Source: Chrysomallon squamiferum (taxonomy: Eukaryota; Mollusca; Gastropoda; Neomphalida; Peltospiridae). From it: a stretch of 64,000 nt of DNA. Position 1 is the first letter of the stretch. Every line of letters starts with the position of its first letter. Below, in pieces: positions 17,718 to 33,705 of the stretch. Below the pieces are notes generated by a model. The model saw only the letters and a list, made by a program, of their open reading frames with translations, had not been told where the DNA came from and searched no databases. The stretch lies in contig CM022679.1 in assembly GCA_012295275.1 (NCBI GenBank), forward strand, positions 24,363,002-24,427,001, written 5' to 3'. A program made the translations under genes and the position numbers.

Positions 17718-18119
17718 AAGAAAGAAAAAGATTCGGTTGAAATATTAAAGATTTGGTTTTTATTATCCTTATAAATTAAATTAAGCACATCTCTGGCAGT
17801 TAATCTAAGTTGATTATACGTTTACAGTTTAAAATGATACATGAAATTCATTACTGTATAAAAGGCACCTACAGACACTAGTGGCGTATGGAAACAGGCA
17901 TTAATTGCATTTATCAATTAAACTTTAAGTATTCATATATATATATATATATATCACTAAATGCCTCCTGTAAGCATTAAACATCTTACGAAATGTTAGC
18001 ACAACAGTATTTTATTTATATTTCGTCGTGTTAAATTTCACATACACAACAGTGCCTATCAATTAAGGCCATTTTATTTAACTTATATCGTGTTTCAATT
18101 CAAACTGTATGTCATTACC

Positions 18120-18480
18120 CTAACTTCCAATTAAGCTTTTTATATTTATCTTTTATGATGCTGTCGTTTAAGAAAGACACCCTGTCAGCAGTATCTTTTT
18201 TCTCGTTTGTGTCGAGACATTGTCAAGCAGACGTAAGATCAAAGAGAATTACCAGTCTAGCTGTTTACGTCAGTGTTTACCGTGCATTGATATCACGTCG
18301 CGTGAATTAATGAAACGTCAGAGACTTAACGATTAGAGAAATGATCTTGAAACTTAGACGTGTATTTAAATCACTGGCGCTAGACAGAAACTAACTCGCG
18401 TCCTGCAGCTAATTATAACAGTATCTGTCATATTAATTTTCACGTGCTGGGAATAGGATATCTCAAATTGTTAGAACTTG
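18120..18480. other. Normal-complexity, CpG-containing island (candidate regulatory element)
   Basis: Non-repetitive sequence between low-complexity blocks. It contains two forkhead-like TGTTTAC motifs and a TTACGTCA-like CRE (18262-18280), the inverted repeat TCACG-TCG-CGTGA at 18293-18305 and CACGTG near 18442. No open frame. A regulatory role is inferred only. Confidence 0.3.
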
Positions 18481-18562
18481 TTTAATCAGTGTGTGGTTTG
18501 GTAATGATTATTTTGTATATCTCTGTGTCTATAAATTTATTTCTGTTTTCCCTCCTCCTCAT

Positions 18563-18564
<2 letters not shown>

Positions 18565-18638
<74 letters not shown>
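18565..18638. repeat. (CT)n microsatellite
   Basis: About 37 perfect CT units; it faces a complementary (AG)n tract 126 bp away. Confidence 0.97.
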
Positions 18639-18641
<3 letters not shown>

Positions 18642-18760
18642 GTGTGTTCAGTCTGTTTGTATGTCTGTCTGTCTATCTGTCCGTTTGTACATATGTATAT
18701 ATGTGTATGTATGTATGTAAAAATATAGGTAGATAGATTATTATACACATACATATACAT

Positions 18761-18870
<110 letters not shown>

Positions 18871-18914
18871 TTACAGGTATACATATACAGAAATATCTAG
18901 ATAGATAGATAGAT

Positions 18915-18962
18915 GGACAGACTGTCATATGGACAGACTGTCATATGGACAGACTGTCATAC
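18915..18962. repeat. Three tandem 16-bp units with an internal palindrome
   Basis: GGACAGACTGTCATAT repeated at exactly 16 bp (18915, 18931, 18947). Each unit contains GACAG-A-CTGTC. They sit just after a GATA tetranucleotide run. Confidence 0.93.
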
Positions 18963-19555
18963 AAACAGACTGACTGACTGACCAACTGACCGACAGACAG
19001 AACAAAATCCGTCTGTCTTTCAACCTATATGTCTCTCTCCCTGTCTCTACGTCCCATTAATTTTGTTTTGGTGTACTTTTACCAAACCAGTTTATCATTT
19101 TATTTAGCGATTTATTATTAATGTTAAATAATAATACATTTTTGTTTTCTAATTTTTTTTTTTTTTTTTTGTATGTTTGTTGCCTTCTGTGTAAGATAAG
19201 TGTTACACTAGCAAACAATTTGTGACTGCTACAGTAATGTAGCCCATTAAATAGGGATCAAGTTTCTATTAATAAAATTTTACATTATTAATCTCGTCTG
19301 TATTTACAACAATCTAGATGTATGGAAATTTGATTTCTATAACGTGGATAAAACTAAGAATGAAAGAATGATTTACGATTACGTCATTTGTAAATGGAAT
19401 GAAAGAATTTGCTGGTCCGTATTAGAAGTCAGGCGATAACATTAATTTTAATTATTCATCTGTAAAGAGTCATATATATATATATGTGTGCTGTACAGTA
19501 CTAGTTTTTATTAACAAAAAAAAAAAAAAAAGATCGCAGTTTTCTAGCACTGGTT

Positions 19556-19690
19556 GTAGTTGAAGTAATTGTAATAGTAGTAGTTGTATGAGTATTAGTA
19601 GTATTAGTAGTAGTAGTAGTAGTAGCTGTAGAAGTAGTAACAGTAGCAGTTGCAGTAGCATCAGCAGCAGTAGTAGATACTAGCATTGCT
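19556..19690. repeat. (TAG)n/(CAG)n degenerate trinucleotide array
   Basis: TAG, GTA and CAG triplets, mostly in one register, giving apparent reading frames on both strands. Confidence 0.85.
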
Positions 19691-19782
19691 TTAGTAATAG
19701 GAACAGACATTATAATTAATAACAGTGACAGCAGTGTTTACAGCATGAATAAAACTGATCTCAGATTTTTTTTTTTGTGTGA

Positions 19783-19788
19783 CACACA

Positions 19789-19832
<44 letters not shown>
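19783..19832. repeat. (CA)n microsatellite
   Basis: About 22 CA units after a T run. Confidence 0.95.
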
Positions 19833-19837
<5 letters not shown>

Positions 19838-20851
19838 TCTTTTAGAATTTTGCCGCATCTGTTTCTATAAATCAACAAAGGAACTGTAAATGGTGAAAAA
19901 AAAGAAGATCATCTAGATTTCTCTTATGGGATTTCTCAATTTCCTTTCTTATACTCAATTTTTTTTTCTCTCAATTAGACGTATTTGTAAACAAATCTTC
20001 CTCAATGATTTCGTTTTGATAGACGTATTACGTTATGGTCTGTGGATTTTAGGAGGTAGGGAGAGCGTACATTATTATTTTTAGAAACAATATATCTACT
20101 GTGACTGATACTCCTATCATTACTACCACGGCTACCACTACTACTACCACTACTACTGTTACTAGTACGTCTGCTGCTCTTACGACATTGGTTACTATTA
20201 CTATTAATATTTTAACAAGTCGCGACCTGTAACTTAAGTATTAATATTATATTACTAGTTCTTACTATCATTGCACTGAGCTACAATTATTTCAAATATT
20301 TGTAGTATAACTACTACAACATCGACAACTACCGCCACACCATAACTACTTTTTCAATTACCACAACATCTACATATCTTTTTTTTTTTTTTTTTATCGT
20401 GATTCCATGTGCTATTTCCTTTTCTTTTAAACTCCTTAACTGTTTTAACCTCGCCTTTTTTTTTACAGCATTCAACAACGACACACTTGCAGAGATCGAA
20501 AACCATTTTGTAACCAAGTATTTGTTTAGCTCTATTGACATTTGTTTAACCTAGGATTTCTTGCCTGTCTAAAACTTTACCACCTAGGGTAAGATCAATG
20601 TGACCAAAACCATTAAACATTTGTGAAGAAAATCCAGACAAGCAGCTCTCCGAAAGGCAGTCAAAAGTCCCGCTGCTGCCAAGCTATAAATTCTTAGCCT
20701 TGTTTTTATACAGAAAAAAAAACAACAGTTTGGAGAAGTCGATGCCGACTGCTGAGTGGTAAGTTCAAGACTGGTAGATGGATGTTGAGTCGTAGTTTGC
20801 TACTAGAAGTTAGTTATTAGATAAAACAGTAATGCTGATACTTACTGGAGA
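19833..20851. other. Intergenic stretch with a degenerate ACT-rich block
   Basis: ACT/CTA triplets are concentrated at about 20101-20340. The rest is AT-rich without a supported gene. Confidence 0.55.
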
Positions 20852-20852
20852 A

Positions 20853-20888
<36 letters not shown>

Positions 20889-20930
20889 TACACATATAAG
20901 CATCATATATATATATATAAATATATACAA
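20852..20930. repeat. (CA)n and (TA)n microsatellites
   Basis: CA units at about 20852-20883 and a short TA run at about 20905-20920. Confidence 0.9.
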
Positions 20931-21107
20931 ACACACACATACACATACAGAGATCGGATGGATGGAATGATCTATAAGAAATGGATTGATCAATAGATAA
21001 AATGGTAGAAAGAGAGACACAGAAAGATGGACGGATGAACACAACGATGGATATGCAGCAAACAGACAGAAAGACAAGCAGAGGTATAATTAAATATGCA
21101 GACAGAA

Positions 21108-22596
<1,489 letters not shown>

Positions 22597-22613
22597 TTCT
22601 TCTTTTTCTTCTT

Positions 22614-22644
<31 letters not shown>

Positions 22645-23145
22645 TTATTATTATTATTTTTACTACTACTACTACTACTACTACTATTACAAATACGTTA
22701 CGTACTACTATTACTTCTATAATTACTAGTATTATTACTACTACTACAAAAGGACTACTACTACTATACTACTACAACTACTGCACTACTACTATTACTA
22801 TTAATACTACTACAAGGCTGTCTATCATTACAAATACTATTTCTATTATTACTACTGTCATCGCGTCTACAGCTACAACTACTGATATTTCTAACATAAT
22901 CAGTTATATTGTTATTGTTGCTGCCACCATTGCTTTTTATCATTGTTTGTTATTATTGTTGATGTTATTTCACAATCTTTTTTGTTTTTAATTTCTATTA
23001 GTGTCGCTCTCATTGCTACTAGTGTTACTATTACCTTCACCACTGTCACTAATAATGCCGATGATACTGTTATTACTGTTGCTACTACTATTATTACAAC
23101 TTGTATAACTAGTAGTAGCACCAGTAGTAATGACAACATGCACTA
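22597..23145. repeat. Compound trinucleotide region: (CTT)n, (ATT)n, (CTA)n, then degenerate
   Basis: CTT (22601-22642), ATT (22643-22658) and CTA (22663-22685) follow each other directly, then about 450 bp of loose ACT/ATT triplets. Long open frames here are artefacts of the triplet period. Confidence 0.85.
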
Positions 23146-23519
23146 AGTCATTTCAGTTAGTTTTATTGTATTCACACAGCAATAAAATAAATGTAGTAAA
23201 TAGTCCATGACTAACTAATTTGTTTTTACAGTATTATTGGGGCAAAACCAGGAAGTGAAAGTTCATTACAACTGAGATAATGCTTTTTTAATTTTTTTCC
23301 TCTAGCGAATAAATAATTTAATTTCATCTAAAATTAATTATAACAATAACAGGAAACAAAAACAAAAACACGCATATACATAAACATACACGTATATTCA
23401 TACAAATGTAAAATACATACATACATCTATCCATCCATACAAGATATCAATTCATGCAAGCATACATATGCATTCATCAATCTGTATCTTTCCATACAAT
23501 AATCTATTTTTTTTTTTTT

Positions 23520-24010
23520 TTTTTTTTTAATTTGGTCTGCGACCAGCTAACACAAATTAGCTATTTACTTATAACAGCTGTTTTGTCTGGACTTAAAAAT
23601 CCACCGGAAACTCTTACTCTGATACCAGCGACACTTAAAACCAATTTTATATTTTATTCATTTCGTCTGAACTAAATGTTCACCGCGTCTTGAAACGTCC
23701 TCCGAGCAATCTTCACAAGTGTTCTTCACTGATTCCAAAACAAGCAATCCACCACAAGCTCGTAAAGCACATCGATCTAACGGAGATCGCTACAGGGAAG
23801 TCGTCTGACTAAGTAGTGTCGTTTGTTTTAAATCTCCACCGTCTGCGGAGCGCTCTGCATTGCGCAGTCCATTTATCAGTCTTGTCGCTGTTGTCTTTCC
23901 CTCTGTTACAGCATGCAAAACGACGCTCGAGAGCGGTCATTTCGCACTGCAAGTAATTGGCCGAAATGGACATTTGGAGTGGACAATAAACGAGATGTTT
24001 TTCAGGCCAA
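23520..24010. other. CpG-richer island (candidate promoter or enhancer)
   Basis: Visibly richer in G, C and CpG than its surroundings, with an NRF1-like TGCGCA at 23862-23867 beside a second CpG cluster at 23918-23945. No coding frame. It could be a distal promoter, an enhancer or a non-coding exon. Confidence 0.3.
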
Positions 24011-24108
24011 ACCTGTCTGGAGACTGATATAAAGCAATAGTAAGGTGCATTTGTTTCTGATATCGGTAAAGTATACGACTGTTACAGATATCTCCCATAA
24101 AGTTTTCC

Positions 24109-24191
24109 TTTAATAAATAAATAAATAAAGAAAGAAAAAAAGAAAAGAAAAGAAAAGAAAAGAAAAGAAAAGAAAGAAAGAAAGAAAGAAT
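24109..24191. repeat. (AAAT)n-(AAAGA)n-(AAAG)n purine-rich array
   Basis: Tetramers pass into about seven AAAAG pentamers and back to AAAG tetramers. Confidence 0.92.
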
Positions 24192-25246
24192 CAACATGTT
24201 TGTTGATATGAGCGATGAAATTTAGAGATATCAAAAGTTTCTAACTCATTAACTCACTAACCTGCTACTGTCAATAGTTTTGAAATCTTAATGAACCTTG
24301 GTTTAATTTCTAAGAATTGGATTATCAAAACAAATCTGTTATCAGTTCTAAAGGCTTATTTGTACTCATGCAAAACAGAGAGACATACAGACTGATAAAC
24401 TCTTTTATATCTCATAATGCGAGTCAAAGCCTGCAGTCAGAAAGTTTTTAACAGTAATAATTAAAAAACAAAATTCCCCTGTCTCGTAAAGGCTCACATA
24501 AAACAAACAATACACTTTTAAAAAAAAGACAAAGCTTATTGGTAGGACACGAAGACTCCCAAGACATTTGTATCGAAATTAAATCTTGTCACGGAAACCG
24601 TATTAGTAAAGATTTAGCGAGTGCAATATATTTTTCTGGAAAATTGCTTGTACAGTTCTGTATTTGAGTTTATTTCTTTTCTGATAAATTCGCGCGATAA
24701 ATAATTAAACCAGCTGAGAGTAACGTTGTTTTTAAATTGAACAAAAATTAAAGATAAAATTTAGAGTCAATAAGGTAAAATAGTTTTAAAGTTTTGGCTC
24801 GGCCCGTAGAAGTAAATTCATGTATTGATCTTCAAAATATATCGTTCTGGGGGGAAAAAAAAAGTGGGTTAGGATTTTCACATAATTTATTATTAATCAT
24901 ACAATCAAGATAAGGAAAGTTGTTAATTTTACACAACAAAAGTCTGTGACGCTTTAAAACTAGTTTGAACGACATTTTCAATTAAGGAAAGCTTATAGAA
25001 TTCGGAACCTTGGGTTTATGTAATTATAAATTCATTAAAATGCAAGCATCATTAATTTATGAATAAGTCAAAGTTTTAAAATATAAAATTAAGTCGTAGA
25101 CTATGCAGAGGTTTTAATTAATTAATTTATTTATGATTCTTTATTTATATCATTATTCTTTTCGGTTTTTCTTTTTGTTGAACGTTGTACATGTTGCTTT
25201 TGCTATTTTATTTTTTGTTATTACTTCTTTTTTTTATTATTATTCA

Positions 25247-25277
<31 letters not shown>

Positions 25278-25736
25278 GTAATGATTTTGTTTTGTTTGTT
25301 TTATATTGTTTACTGTGCATTTTTTTGTTTTTTGTTTATGTAAATGCAAATAATAGTCATTTATTTATGACCTGGATTCAGTGCTTATTACTGTTGTTGT
25401 AGTAGTGCAGTAGTTCTAACGTTGTAGTCCACACCATTCTCTTGGCGATGTTTCAGAAAACACCACCTGCTACAGAGATGAGATCGTTTATACCATCTTT
25501 CAGCATTCAAAATGTTTCAGATTAGTTATCTGATTATTTTCTTATTTATATACCTTCCTTGCAGTGTTAACCAGACCAGGCTGGCGGTATGACTAGGTTC
25601 ACTGGTTCGTTAATCGAGTCAGAGCAAAAAACCAAAACAACAGAACAGCCTGTCACATGAAGTAGGTAATAATTTGAAACTGAGCATTGGTAACGATGTC
25701 ATCAATGTAATATTTTGAATTTAAATTTTAATTCAG
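24192..25736. other. AT-rich intergenic stretch
   Basis: Mostly unique AT-rich sequence with a T run at about 25247-25273. No gene seen. Confidence 0.6.
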
Positions 25737-25985
25737 ACAAGGCATTTCCTTTTTCTACTTTATCAGTCTCTCTGCCTTCATCATTTTTATCATCATCATC
25801 ATTTTAGTCAATATCATTTTCATAAAAATCATCAATGATTTCATCATCATTAAATTCATAAATATATTTTTGTTTCATAATCATTTTATACGTCATCACC
25901 ATCGTATTCATCATCATAGTCGATCGGTAATCATCACCATCATTATCATCATTATTATTATCATCATCATTCCACAATGAATTTT
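25737..25985. repeat. Degenerate (ATC)n array
   Basis: ATC/ATT triplets in several registers, giving an Asp-rich shadow frame on the minus strand. Confidence 0.8.
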
Positions 25986-26386
25986 CGTGATATATGCCAA
26001 GCAAGATGATAACTTTATTACTAATATTCTCGTCGTCTTTGCTGTTGCCACTGGTGTCGCCATGGACGATTCTGTGGCAGCCGTTGTTGCTGTTTTACGT
26101 AGTTGCTGCTGCTACTGTAGCCATCATTATTGCTATTTCTGAATGATGTTTATTTAAAATCAATATTACTCTTTTATCTTATTAAGCATGCGAATCAAAA
26201 TAAAGAGATTAAAGTCAGAATAAAATGTGATTATTATTTAATTTAATTTTTTTTTTAAATTCTAATTCTAGTTAAATTGTAAAAGCTTTTGCTTTCTTTT
26301 TAACTACTTAATAAAAATAAATAAAAATAATAGCATAATAATACAATAAAACATAAAAATAGCAGAACAACAAAGACAAAAAAATC

Positions 26387-26412
26387 ATTTATTATTATTA
26401 TTATTATTGTTA

Positions 26413-26473
<61 letters not shown>

Positions 26474-26474
26474 C
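26387..26474. repeat. (ATT)n microsatellite, about 28 units
   Basis: ATT array with two GTT variants near its start; the sequence after it is T/C-rich to about 26570. Confidence 0.95.
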
Positions 26475-26599
26475 ATCAGCTTTTTCTTTTTCTTTTCTTT
26501 CTTCTTCTACATTTCATTTTTTATTTATTACCTTTTTTTTTTCCTTTTCTTTTTTTAATTTTTTTTCTTCACAATTTAATCATTTAAAAATTATTACCT

Positions 26600-27559
<960 letters not shown>

Positions 27560-27639
27560 CGATATGATCTGAGACCAAAAATATTACATATTCCATTAAC
27601 AAGAATCGATCCATAAATCCCAAGACTTATCAGAAGGAG

Positions 27640-27958
27640 TAGAAACCTGGATTCAGTGCTTAGTTCCAAACGACTTAATAAACAAGTCAGGACAAGTATT
27701 CGATCCCCGAAGACATATGTGTTTTATTTTGGAAGAAGGCAGTATCAAGATTGATATGCAAGTCCATGCTCTTAAATTTAAACTAACCTGCGTTAACCGA
27801 ACACCCTATTCTGATCACACGCAACACTCGAGTTCGCTGACCCTTTCCGCTTTAGTAGTCCATCAAGATAAGTGATAAGTGTAAGTGAAATAGGTGTATT
27901 TTATTATTCAAACATCCCACGGTAAACTCCAGCGCTAGCGGACTTCTTAACACAGAAG

Positions 27959-27991
<33 letters not shown>

Positions 27992-28384
27992 GCGAAAGAG
28001 AGCGACGTGCTTCAGTTACTAATCAGTAACATGAATCTATCTGAGACCTGTACTTAACAGTCAGCATCTAGGTTAATTATTACTGATGTCTCTCTTGCCT
28101 GGTCTAGTTTGTTTAATAGTAACCCAAAGTAACCGAGATTCTAGCACGCTTCCGTGGGTCTGCATTCCGAAATTTCTGAACTGCAAATGAAGGCTTGAGA
28201 TAAACGTGTTTGTCCACGGTTAGTAAAGTTTGTTAATTGTATACTTAGACCTTTTGTTTTTCGAAGAGGTTGGGAGTTTGTGTTAGTATCAAGATTAGAA
28301 ATACGTGCCAAATCGAAAATAGCTCTGTTTTAATTAACGATTTCTTGTTTAGTTGGTCTGTTTAAGTAAAATGTCAAAAAGATG

Positions 28385-28385
<1 letters not shown>
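27640..28385. other. Normal-complexity island with an A-run
   Basis: Non-repetitive apart from poly(A) at about 27958-27988. It has scattered CpGs and no supported reading frame. Candidate non-coding functional sequence, unproven. Confidence 0.3.

Positions 28386-28430
<45 letters not shown>
28386..28430. repeat. (CA)n microsatellite
   Basis: About 22 perfect CA units. Confidence 0.96.
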
Positions 28431-28434
<4 letters not shown>

Positions 28435-30440
28435 ATCATTATTTCATATATAAATCTAGATATAAAAATGGTTATTTATTTACTTATTAATTAATTAATT
28501 AATTAATCATCATCATCATTATTATTTTTTTTTTTTATTTTATTTATTAGTTAGTTAAAGTGATGATTGATTTAAAAAGACATAATTATTTCATAAACAG
28601 CAACTAAAGCCATATTTCTTTTCCTCTTAAAACGTGTTACATGCTTTTCTATTTCTGTATTTCTGTTATTACTATTTTTATTGCAGTAACGTTTTCAGCT
28701 TAACAACTTTTTTATTTGAATGTTTAAAAGAGCACCTCTTAAGCTAGCTCTAAAGAGTTTTCTGATGGGGGATTTCCTTAACAAATCACTTGTCACTGGT
28801 GTTATATTTAGTCATAATTATTTCTTTAACTCTAAATATCCAGTTTTATTTATGTCCGTTGTAGACGATATCTTTTCTGTTCAACCATTTAATTTATTTC
28901 CTATTTTGTTTAAAGTTTAGTTGAGATGTCTGCAGCAGAGACATTTTGTAAAAATATCTTTTTATTTTCCCTTCTTGTACTACTATCACTACCTACTTCT
29001 GTTCTACTACTACTACTACTACAACTATTACTATTACTACTACTACTAATCCATCATGGTAGCCCATTGAACAATTTCTTTCTCTGTGCTCCCTTTAAGC
29101 TGTTTCCCGGTCCAGCCAATTTGTTTTCCTTTTCAAGGGAAGGTGATATAAAAAGTATTTTATTGCTAATCAAAAATATAGCCAACCGCATTAATGAGTT
29201 TCCTCAAACATTACTGTATGGTTCTTCAACAAGATATTGTGTATGATGTGACATAATTGTATATTAAACATATTTTATGTCTATTCTAACATAAAATACC
29301 TCTTTTCTCCTACTTTATAACAAATATATAAGAGTAGATGATCTTGTATTATACTATTTTGAGTCCAATAAAAAAAAAAAAAAAAAAAAAAAAAATAACA
29401 ACAAAAAAACCCCTACTTTTTCCTTCTTTAAAACAAACATAAACTAAAAATGTATGGAATGTAAAATAAAACTTGTTTTCCTTCCTGTTTTAAAAAAAAA
29501 AAGTATATGACGCCATAACAGTAAATTTGAAAACTATGTTTAGTAAATAAAACGTTTCTATTTCTGACAGCATCATTAAGTATGCTAAGTGTTAAAAACA
29601 GGCGTGAGTTTAATATCTTAAAACACTGACATTTATTTCTGAGTTTATTACGATTGCTGCTTATGACGTAGAGCACACATTTTTTTTTTCTTCTTTTTTT
29701 TTCTTTCGATGTCCAAAAGCGATGGATAGGTCATGCACGGTATATTAACAAAATGAACAACAACGACAACGTTGACGTCAAAAATAAAAACAATAGACCA
29801 ACAGCTCAGCAAATATTTTAATGTATTATGAAATTGCGTGGTTATGACGGTGTCCGCGCCTGAATACATCGAGTTGCGCACAAATATGAATTATCAACTG
29901 AAATTATTTATCTGTTTTATTCAGTAGAATCTTATATCCACTACAAATTATTTATCTTGTTCGTTCACCACACTCATATCCTGAATAAAATTTTGTCGTC
30001 TTTTGCTCCTAGATTGCTACATATAGTAAAAAAAAAAAAAAAAAAAAAAATCAAATTAAAAAAAAGTCACTAAACTTCTATTTCCAATAAAAATGGCGTA
30101 TCTTCTTTTTTCAGTAGGCTCCCAAATCCATCAAGAATTAGTTATTTTCTTTAGGTCATTATACTCATACATTCAATCATTATTTTTCATTACAACCAAT
30201 AAAAACGATTTATCTTCATTCGTCACTAGACGGATATATATATATATATTTGTCTCAGTTTTAAAGAAGAAAGGGCAAGTATATTATTTTGATTAGTAAC
30301 AAATTACTTTTTATTTCACCTTCCTTTGGAAAGGAAAACATTTATCACTGACTGATAAGACAAACACACATGGCCGGGCTGGGAAACAGTTTAACGGGAA
30401 CACCCTGTAAGAAACCTTTCAATAGGCCATCAGCATTGAT
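28431..30440. other. AT-rich intergenic stretch
   Basis: Short frames at 28720-28920 and 28926-29246 lack family resemblance and sit in AT-rich DNA with A runs (29369-29395, 30029-30050). No gene is called. Confidence 0.5.
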
Positions 30441-30581
30441 TTAGTAGTCGTAATAATAATAGCAATAGTTGTAGCAGTAACAGTAGTAGTAATATTAATA
30501 TTAGTGATAGTACTAACAGTTATAAAAGAAATATTATTAATAGTAGTAGTAGTAGTAGTAGTAGTGGTAGTAGTAGTAGTG

Positions 30582-30622
<41 letters not shown>

Positions 30623-30645
30623 TATAGCAGCAATAGAAACATAAT
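30441..30645. repeat. (TAG)n array with GTGG variants
   Basis: TAG/TAA triplets become near-pure TAG at about 30540-30622, with three TGG substitutions. Confidence 0.93.
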
Positions 30646-31079
30646 AATATTAATAATAGAAACAAAATTATATTAGCAATAGAAACAAAATAATATTAAT
30701 GAAAAAAATAGCTACAGATGCAGTAATACTAGTATTAGTTGTTATATAAGTTGTAGTAGCTGTTATTATAGTAATAGAAAAAAATATTATCACTAGTAAT
30801 AATAAAAAAAATAATAATAATTATGATTAAAACAACTTTGTCACGCAATCTCACGATATTATAATTACCTTGGTACAAAACAATCACTAAGTATTCCAAA
30901 TAAAGCAAATTCACATCATGTCACTCATTACTGTACTTGAATAAATAAAATAAAACAGTTATCACAGAAGTTTGCGTGTTTAAAATGGATGACTGCTATT
31001 GTTGCTATTGTTATTGTTATTGCACCAGTGTGCGTGTTTACTGTGGTTGTTCATGTTATTATTGTTATATTCTGGACCG

Positions 31080-31083
<4 letters not shown>

Positions 31084-31110
<27 letters not shown>

Positions 31111-31166
31111 TAAATAAATAAAAAAAAAATAAATAAAAAAAAATAAATAAATAAATAAATAAATAA
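31084..31166. repeat. Poly(A) followed by (AAAT)n
   Basis: A 27-bp A run grades into AAAT tetramers, as seen in decaying poly(A) tails, though no retroelement body precedes it. Confidence 0.92.
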
Positions 31167-31955
31167 GAATAAATAAATTAGAAAAAATGAAATTCTGCGT
31201 AACAAATACAAATTAATATTCTTCTAAAATCTGTTTTTTGTTGTAAACGAAAGAAAAAAAATAAAGAGAAATAAAACTAATGTCGGTGTTTTTTTTAATA
31301 ATAAATTTTTATTTTTTTTATATATTTATTTTTTTTTAATCAAGAAAAACGAAAAATAAAGAAATAAAATTTTACTTAATAGATACAAATTAATATTCTT
31401 TTAGAACCTCTTTGTTGTTGCAAAACGAACGAAGGAAACAAGAAAACAAATAACGATAAATAAAACAAATATCGGTGTTTTTTAATAATTCATTTTTGTA
31501 ATCAAGACATTTTGATTGACACGTACGCCAACTTCGATATACCGTGCACTGAAATAACAATAAGAAACAGACAGCCAAAAAAAAAAAAAAAAAAAAAAAT
31601 TAATGTTTGTCAAGCATGCAAACAAATATTAAAATCTCGTTAACTGTAAAAGGAAACGGCCACTCAAGCATTGTCTGACTGTTAATGTACACAAGGGGTG
31701 TTAAATTTCCACACAAAAAAAAAACTCCGATGACATTTTACAGTAAATGTAACAACTTAGATTAATTTCTGGTTCGGACAATTCTAAAACGTCGTCAGTT
31801 GATAATAATGACACGAAAGGATGATTTTATGGATTAACTTAATCAAGTTATTGCGATAAATAATTCATGCGTAAACCCCAGTCACATATGGTTTGAAAAA
31901 AATAAAACAAATGGACATAAAAGAAAAAAAAAAAAATAATATAAATAATAATCAA
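31167..31955. other. AT-rich stretch containing an imperfect duplication
   Basis: The block near 31201-31310 (AAATTAATATTCTT, then GTCGGTGTTTTTT) recurs near 31386-31490 (AAATTAATATTCTT, then ATCGGTGTTTTTT), about 185 bp apart, a diverged tandem duplication. Confidence 0.6.
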
Positions 31956-31989
31956 AATACTACTACTACTGCTACTACTATTACTACTG

Positions 31990-32061
<72 letters not shown>

Positions 32062-32078
32062 GTAATAATAATAATAAT
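31956..32078. repeat. (ACT)n then (AAT)n array
   Basis: A short ACT run at 31960-31985, then about 24 AAT units with one AGT. Confidence 0.95.
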
Positions 32079-32487
32079 TCAAATTCAAAAAATTGAGAGA
32101 GAGAGAGAGAAAAAATCATCTTTTACCTTTCGTCTATTCTTATACCCCAGTCACTGATTTGTGTCTTAGACGCCATTTTTTCTGTCATCAGAGACTGTGA
32201 CATTTGTCCGGAGACGTGTCACCTACAGGTGATTTCTCTGAAGCTTGTTTTGGTCAAATACCAATGTCCAGTGGACAGTCTGTCGCAAACTGGCTGACCG
32301 CCGCCGATACAGCCTGGAGTTATTCTGTTTGTTATCAGTTTGTTTGAAGTTAGTTTCTTTTAATGTTAATTAGTCTGTCTAGTGACCTCCTTTTTTTTTT
32401 TAATGTACTCACTGACGAAATGACAGACGTTTGGACGTGTGGCCCTGAGGAAAGATGTAACAGTACACATTCTCGAATAGTTGATGG

Positions 32488-32489
32488 TG

Positions 32490-32558
<69 letters not shown>

Positions 32559-32690
32559 TGTATGTGTGTGGAGTATATATGTAAGAATATGTATGTATGT
32601 ATGAATGTGTTTATATATATATGTATGTATGTAGGTATGAAGGTAGGTATTTGTGTATGTATCAGTATATGTATTTATGTACAGGTATGT
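32488..32690. repeat. (GT)n followed by (TATG)n
   Basis: About 33 GT units, then TGTA/TATG tetramers to about 32690. Confidence 0.93.
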
Positions 32691-32699
32691 ACCTTCATA

Positions 32700-33198
32700 C
32701 GTATGTGTATCATCTTGGCTGCAATTTAACAATTTCTTTAGTTCATGTTAAATTTAAATTCCCTATGAATTCTGACACGATTTCATCGAAGACATTTTCA
32801 AGAAAACGTTTTGCACTTTTACTTCACTCTGTACTTGTAACGATGAATGTTTGATATAAATCTCTTTCACTCCTTCATCTAAAACTTCTTCCAGTCTGTC
32901 CAAGGACCAACAGGCCACGGTTGCTCAATTTATCTCAGACGTGATACGGTGAGAATTCTTGCAATCAGGCAATGAAAACTATATTTATTACTGTGATAAG
33001 ACGCGTTGTAGACCTCAGACAAAATACTACGTTATATCAGCTTAAAAACGCAGCGGATTTATCTGAAGTTTCAGTGAGTGAACGTAAAATAACGGAATGA
33101 TTTCGTTTCGTAATAATTAATGAATTAGTTCGCTAGTTACATGGTGTTTCAGATTTTGTTATGTATTTAAGAACTGGTATTTGATAAACCGTTCTGAA
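32700..33198. other. Intergenic stretch of moderate complexity
   Basis: Unique sequence without a supported gene. Short frames end within 90 codons and show no family pattern. Confidence 0.5.
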
Positions 33199-33202
33199 AA
33201 GA

Positions 33203-33245
<43 letters not shown>

Positions 33246-33246
33246 A
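33199..33246. repeat. (AAAT)12 microsatellite
   Basis: Perfect tetranucleotide array. Confidence 0.96.
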
Positions 33247-33500
33247 AACAAAATAAAATAAAAATAAACCTAATCTGAAAAGTCTTCTAGAATTACTTTT
33301 GAAAGCTAAATTTAAGAATCCTTCTGTGCTGTACTATCAGTGTTGATACGTGTGATACAACTGCTTGACGTCCTGGTGCAAGCAAATACATTTTTATCTC
33401 AGAAACATTTATTAAGTGCGACTCCTTTTTCACGGGAAAAAAGTGTCGTAAAAATGATAAGATAAGTGCAACTATTTACAGTATTTTATATATCTGTAAG

Positions 33501-33705
<205 letters not shown>

